Shown here piece after piece: positions 59,965 through 64,000 of a DNA stretch of 64,000 nucleotides. Position 1 is the stretch's first letter; the number at the start of each line of letters is the position of its first letter. Origin of the DNA: Amyloporia xantha (taxonomy: Eukaryota; Basidiomycota; Agaricomycetes; Polyporales; Adustoporiaceae); assembly GCA_036971615.1 (NCBI GenBank), contig JAYKKR010000011.1, positions 434,001 to 498,000 of the forward strand, read 5' to 3'. The notes under the pieces were generated by a model. That model had not been told where the DNA came from, did not search any database, and was given only the letters and a program-made list of their open reading frames with translations. Made by a program: the position numbers and the translations under genes.

Positions 59965-60937
59965 TCCGATCTTCGACTACGCGTCCGCCTTGTTATTTCC
60001 CAGAATACTTCCCTCTGCGTTAGGATCCCGTCTGTGCACCCCACCCACCTTGTATGCCTTTACGAGCCAGTGCGCTACACCATGATGCTGATACTAGAAT
60101 GAACGGATGAATAGTAAGCTTAAGTACTCCGAGGCTATCTCTGCCGTCCAACTCCTCGAAAGTAAGTTACTAAGTACATCGCGATCGTGCTCGGTGGAAG
60201 TGCGCATTGCCGATTATTGAAGCTTCCTCACTAAGAGGCCAAGAGGACACGCATCGATGACCAAGCAGGTCGTGGAAAGTACGCTTTCACAGCTCAAACG
60301 GGTGACCCGCGTTACAGTACTCTTCTACGACCTCGAGTGCAATATCAAGGTTCGATTTATAGACCATCATCATAAATAACACGTCGCTAGCACGTCCCTG
60401 GGGCTCTTGACCCGTTGCCTGCTTGTCGAGCAGTCTTCAGAGTTATGCTCGTATCCTGGTCTGGCAGCTTCCCGCTGACGTCTCAAAGGTCATCTAGGTC
60501 ACACCTCCAGACAACTGATAGCACTGATGCGGGAGGCATGGTGGTCCGTATATGTGTCTTCAAGTTGCGGCGTTCGTTGGGGACTTGCCGGACTATGACT
60601 GGTACGTTCGCACGACCCTTGTCTTTTGACTCTTTTTCTCTGCGCATGGCTTGCTCTTGTGAGCTGTTTTCTGCTTTCCCAGACGATAGGAGTGTGTTGT
60701 TGCTGTACGGATAGACATACGACGCGGCTCTTTGCTCGAGTTGATATGGTTGTGGGTTGAGTACCGTTTCGTATTTGACAGTGTTTCAATGCATCCTACT
60801 TCACCGTCATACATGTGCTGAGACGTTCTTGTACGACTACAGTTTTGATATCGGGAAATGCTACACTGCTCCGCTTCCTGCAATTTCAGAATGACAGTCT
60901 TGCTAATGACATACCCACTATACGCCTACCGATCCAT

Positions 60938-61400
60938 CTACATCCTGGACCACAGCCAAGAGCAGAACGTGCGGGCGCGCGAATACATGTTCCGGCCGAT
61001 GCTGCAAATGCGGTCCCACCAGCTCCTTCCATCGTAACCTCCACCATTTCCACTGAACCAACCCCACAGGGCGCCTGCGATGGCACCGATTCCACCAGCG
61101 GCCATGGTCCAGAGAAAGGGGATCGCGCCGGCTCGCCCCGATGGCCTGACAACTGGCAAAAAGAGATCCTGCAACGACGTTGCCGATGGATGAATGGATT
61201 ACCGCTGACGCTGTCGCTGTGATCAAATGTGAGTAAAGTAATGTTTACTGCAGGGGGCGAATTTAGCACACACCGGCACCGACTCTAGCCGCTCCGAAGC
61301 CTATGGCTCCCAGCATTGGAGGCACGATTATTACTACGACGATTGCAAACAAAGCACCGCCGATCAAAGCGTAAAGTATAATTCTTCTACTCGCTATCAT
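60938..61400 (-). CDS. Small ISG12-like (Ifi6/27) membrane protein
   Basis: Start ATG at 61400: MIASRRIILYALIGGALFAI, a hydrophobic start. Then PPMLGAIGFGAARVGA, an intron (about 61218-61275), ATASAVIHSSIGNVVAGSLF and ASCQAIGA: the Gly/Ala-rich pattern of the ISG12/Ifi6-16 family, small mitochondrial or ER membrane proteins. The expected continuation GAIPFLWTMAAGGIGAIAGA (ending at 60938) is in another frame, one base off near 61133. Without the shift the frame runs on to 60918 with a basic, unrelated tail. Damaged gene or one consensus error. Confidence 0.6.
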
Positions 61401-61907
61401 GGTTTTGAGAAGATGCGTCGATGTCGATTACGTGGGGAGTTGGGGTATGGATTATAACACTCAAACTTGGTTTATATCTACTCCCTCAATACTAGTAGCA
61501 GCTGTGCGATCAGCATTCGACACCTCGTGGTGCTCAAGGATGGTCATATTGAAACTTCTTTTCATATTCACTGCGGGTCAGCACAGGAACACCACCAGTA
61601 CAAGATATTTCGAGGCGTGAGTACTCCTAGTTCTTCACCTCAGACATGATTGCTAGGTCTTTCGTAGAAATTGATAGACTGCGCCTCGGTGAACGTGTCG
61701 CGAAACACCGCATGTAAATACGTAGATCATAAACAGGTTACAGGAGCCATGCACACACACATCGTGCACCGTCTTCCCCGATTGCTTTTAACAGCAAGAA
61801 CATCTCAAGATTTGGTATAAAAGGTCCCACAATCCTCCTTTGTCTTTAATCGACCACGGATCCGCATAGCTATCTCGCACTCTGCAGCTTCCGGTGCCCA
61901 TACAACT

Positions 61908-62414
61908 CTATGGGCCTGTCCCAGCGCCGATACCGGCCAATCCAGCTGCCACCGCCGCATAATTGTATATCTGTGCCGCCTTTTTGCCCACGATGTTTCT
62001 ATACCTAGCCAACAACGACCTGATGCTAGCCGTCGTGGATTCTACTGAGTGTGAGCGTTCTATTCGCTTGACGAGTAATATGTCGCACTGACCGTGGACA
62101 TAATCTGCCTTCTCGTCGCTAACGTAAGTCAATACCGCAGGCGTCACTATCGGTGCCAACGCGGACGCTGCGCAGACAATCGCTCCTCCGGCGGATATCA
62201 TGACGCCGATCCTCTTAGCTCTGAGAAAGAGGTCCATCAGTTATTTCACAGACCGTGACGCGAGAACTCACCTGCACAGGGGACACTTCCGTGTTGTCTC
62301 CTTCAGACAGAAGGCATGAAACGCATGGGGACAGCCGAATCGCCTCACAGTGTGTTCGCGAGGAGGTCCGTAGAAAAGCTGCCGGCTACAGATATCACAC
62401 CGTGTCTCGCCCAT
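61908..62414 (-). CDS. Small RING-H2 protein with hydrophobic segments
   Basis: Two exons, 62272-62414 and 61908-62220; 151 residues. The N-terminus is a RING-H2 finger: ETRCDICSRQL, FGCPHAFHAFCL, KCPLCR (C3H2C3). The second exon has a hydrophobic helix VMISAGGAIVCAASALAPIV and a C-terminal AAVAAGLAGIGAGTGP. Such proteins are usually membrane-linked E3 ubiquitin ligases. No damage seen. It is about 0.5 kb upstream of the ISG12-like gene, same strand; whether they act together is unknown. Confidence 0.7.
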
Positions 62415-63548
62415 GGTGAGGAGAATCACAAGAAGTTGCAGCTTGTGAACACGGGGAGTGAGTGTTTATAGCGTCGTTTGCAGATATCTGAAGCGATGGG
62501 CGGCGCGAAAGGCGTCGCATGGCTGGCGATGCTTCCTGTACATGTCAATGGGGAATGTTATGGTATCGTACGAGCTGCAGAAGTCTGAGAGATACGCCTC
62601 TCTCTGTGATGCAAGTAATCGAGAACGCAGGTTCCAATTAGGGCCAGGGCGTGCATGGCAGCCGAACAGGACCACGGCGCCTCACTTCGAGAGGCCAATC
62701 AGGCAAATTCGGCGTGCAATCTGCCATTGCGACCTCATGCATGACGTATGTTGACACTTGGAATAGACGAGTAATCAAATCAGATGTGAGCTCTGCGTTG
62801 TGTGTGACGCATTTTGAACTTGCGTGGCATGCGCCGCCTTGAGGTGATGGGATGTTTGTTCTGACAATATTCTTCTGAGACAGACATGTGGTAGACGGGC
62901 GTGCTCATGTAGTAGGCGAGTTGGCTCTGCAAGTATTGGAAATGATCAATCAGCTAACTTCATGGAAGCATGAACGAGCGCTGGGAGGGCAAAGTACAGA
63001 GATCAGTTTCTGACGTCGGGCACTAAGGAGCACCCCAAGATACCTCGAGGATGAATATCTGTTACCTCCGTATATGACCTCTAAATGTATCGGGCACACC
63101 AGCGGGATACTGACGGGAACTAGAATACACTAGTGTCAGTGGCCGACGTTGTGTTACGGAATCATGCCCCAAAAACCCTACAACGATGAAGGTTCTGCCT
63201 CATATCAGAGCTCCAGAGGATACATGAATTTTGTCGACCGGGACCCCGTAACTAGCTAGAAGAAATGAGGACATGGGCACCCTCCGGTCCCGAACGCGCC
63301 ACACTACAAGCGAACTAGGCTGTTCCAGTGAACCGACGGACAGCACTGTTCGTTTCGAGACGATGCAGAGTCCGTTGTCGTCGGTGGCCACACCCAGAAA
63401 GGATATCACCTTCGAAAGCTATATTCCCTGAACGGGGTCTCGTACTCTCGGTACCTACATATTCACCAGAGCTCGAGACAATACAATGACAAAGACCCAC
63501 AGGCATCCCACGGCGCGGGTTGTCTGAAACCTTGGTCATCTGAGCGAA
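62415..63548. other. Intergenic, about 1.1 kb
   Basis: No gene or repeat recognised. Confidence 0.4.
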
Positions 63549-64000
63549 TTACTTCCGATGGATAACCGATCCGGTATCAGCAGCGCCTGCAAGATCAATA
63601 GTCTTCAAGATCCAATTGACGGCGAATGCAGGCGAAACGGGCGCCGAGTCGAAGTTGGGAAAGATCGCGCTGATTTTCTGCGTCATCCTGGCTATTGCTG
63701 CGTCGCGGTCATCGTCAGCTGTAAGTATAGGATAGATGTACGATGTAAGCACACACACTATCCGTGGATTGAAGCAAGAGATACTCACGTTGAACTGGTT
63801 CTATAGCAGTTGCTGTGACGTCGACATATCCAGGGGCCAGTGCGATCACAACAAATCCCTCGCTCTCCAAGAGCGCAGCGTATTTGGTCATCGCCATGTC
63901 GGCAGCAGCCTTCGTCATCCCGTACGCGGCTTGATCCTCTAGCCGTACTTTCCATATCATCTCACGATCACCCGCGCTACTGCTAATCAACACGAGCTTT
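63549..64000 (-). CDS. SDR paralogue, 5' part beyond the window
   Basis: From the right edge: KLVLISSSAGDREMIWKVRL, catalytic YGMTKAAADMAMTKYAALLE and VVIALAPGYVDVTATAIEPV, an intron (about 63720-63790), and the last exon DDDRDAAIARMTQKISAIFP ... GSVIHRK with the stop at 63549. It closely follows the SDR at 20211-21298 (KYAALLENEGFVVVSLSPGL there), so the two are paralogues. Confidence 0.8.

Overview
The window looks like the genome of an agaricomycete fungus (Basidiomycota). Genes are broken by many introns of about 50-60 bp with GT..AG ends. The gene set is typical of that class: a DOPA 4,5-dioxygenase-like gene, a CYP63-like P450, an alpha-kinase with the Cys-rich N-terminus seen in mushroom fungi, an F-box protein, an RBR ubiquitin ligase, an ISG12-like membrane protein, and Plavaka, Tc1 and hAT transposons. 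No tRNA or rRNA gene was found, only tRNA-like modules inside small transposons.

Layout. 1-3.1 kb: 5' part of a Ty3-type gag on the minus strand, split by a 1-kb CATCAG-ended MITE. 3.2-8.0 kb: DOPA dioxygenase-like gene, a damaged MYND gene and an RNF216-like RBR E3 ligase. 8.07-11.07 kb: a large inverted repeat, each arm interrupted by a different MITE. 11.4-21.3 kb: the ordinary gene block (F-box, P450, JmjC, SDR). 22.1-27.3 kb: 3' part of an aspartic protease, then a Tc1 element carrying two hAT-like MITEs. 27.8-29.8 kb: an integrase-like pseudogene with two nonsense codons. 32.2-58.3 kb: an alpha-kinase gene split by a 22.8-kb Ty3 chromovirus (5-bp target duplication AGCAG), whose left LTR is itself split by an 11.4-kb Plavaka element. 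58.3-64 kb: a short MITE, a small ISG12-like gene, a small RING-H2 gene, and the 3' end of a second SDR gene.

Two systems stand out. (1) The Plavaka element (33658-45063) has an intact 973-codon transposase model and, divergently, a TET/JBP-type 2-oxoglutarate/Fe(II) dioxygenase gene and a third gene. The divergent promoter holds about 1.5 kb of a CpG-dense 20-bp minisatellite and a perfect 40-bp palindrome 86 bp before the dioxygenase start. A cytosine-modifying enzyme, a CpG-rich array and a transposase are therefore packed in one mobile unit. (2) The Ty3 chromovirus is saturated with the hexamer AGACCG/CGGTCT: about 80 copies in 10.7 kb by hand count against about 5 expected, and about 2 in the Plavaka element inserted in it. 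The copies fall in all reading frames, both orientations and the LTRs. The same element carries an accessory antisense gene with a Zn2Cys6-like cluster, a fold whose members usually read CGG triplets. This resembles the logic of the Arabidopsis VANDAL/VANC anti-silencing factors but uses a different protein; the functional link is inference.

Several genes carry a single-base frameshift, some at short homopolymers, so decay and consensus-sequence error cannot be told apart here. All gene models are hand-made from reading frames and splice signals.
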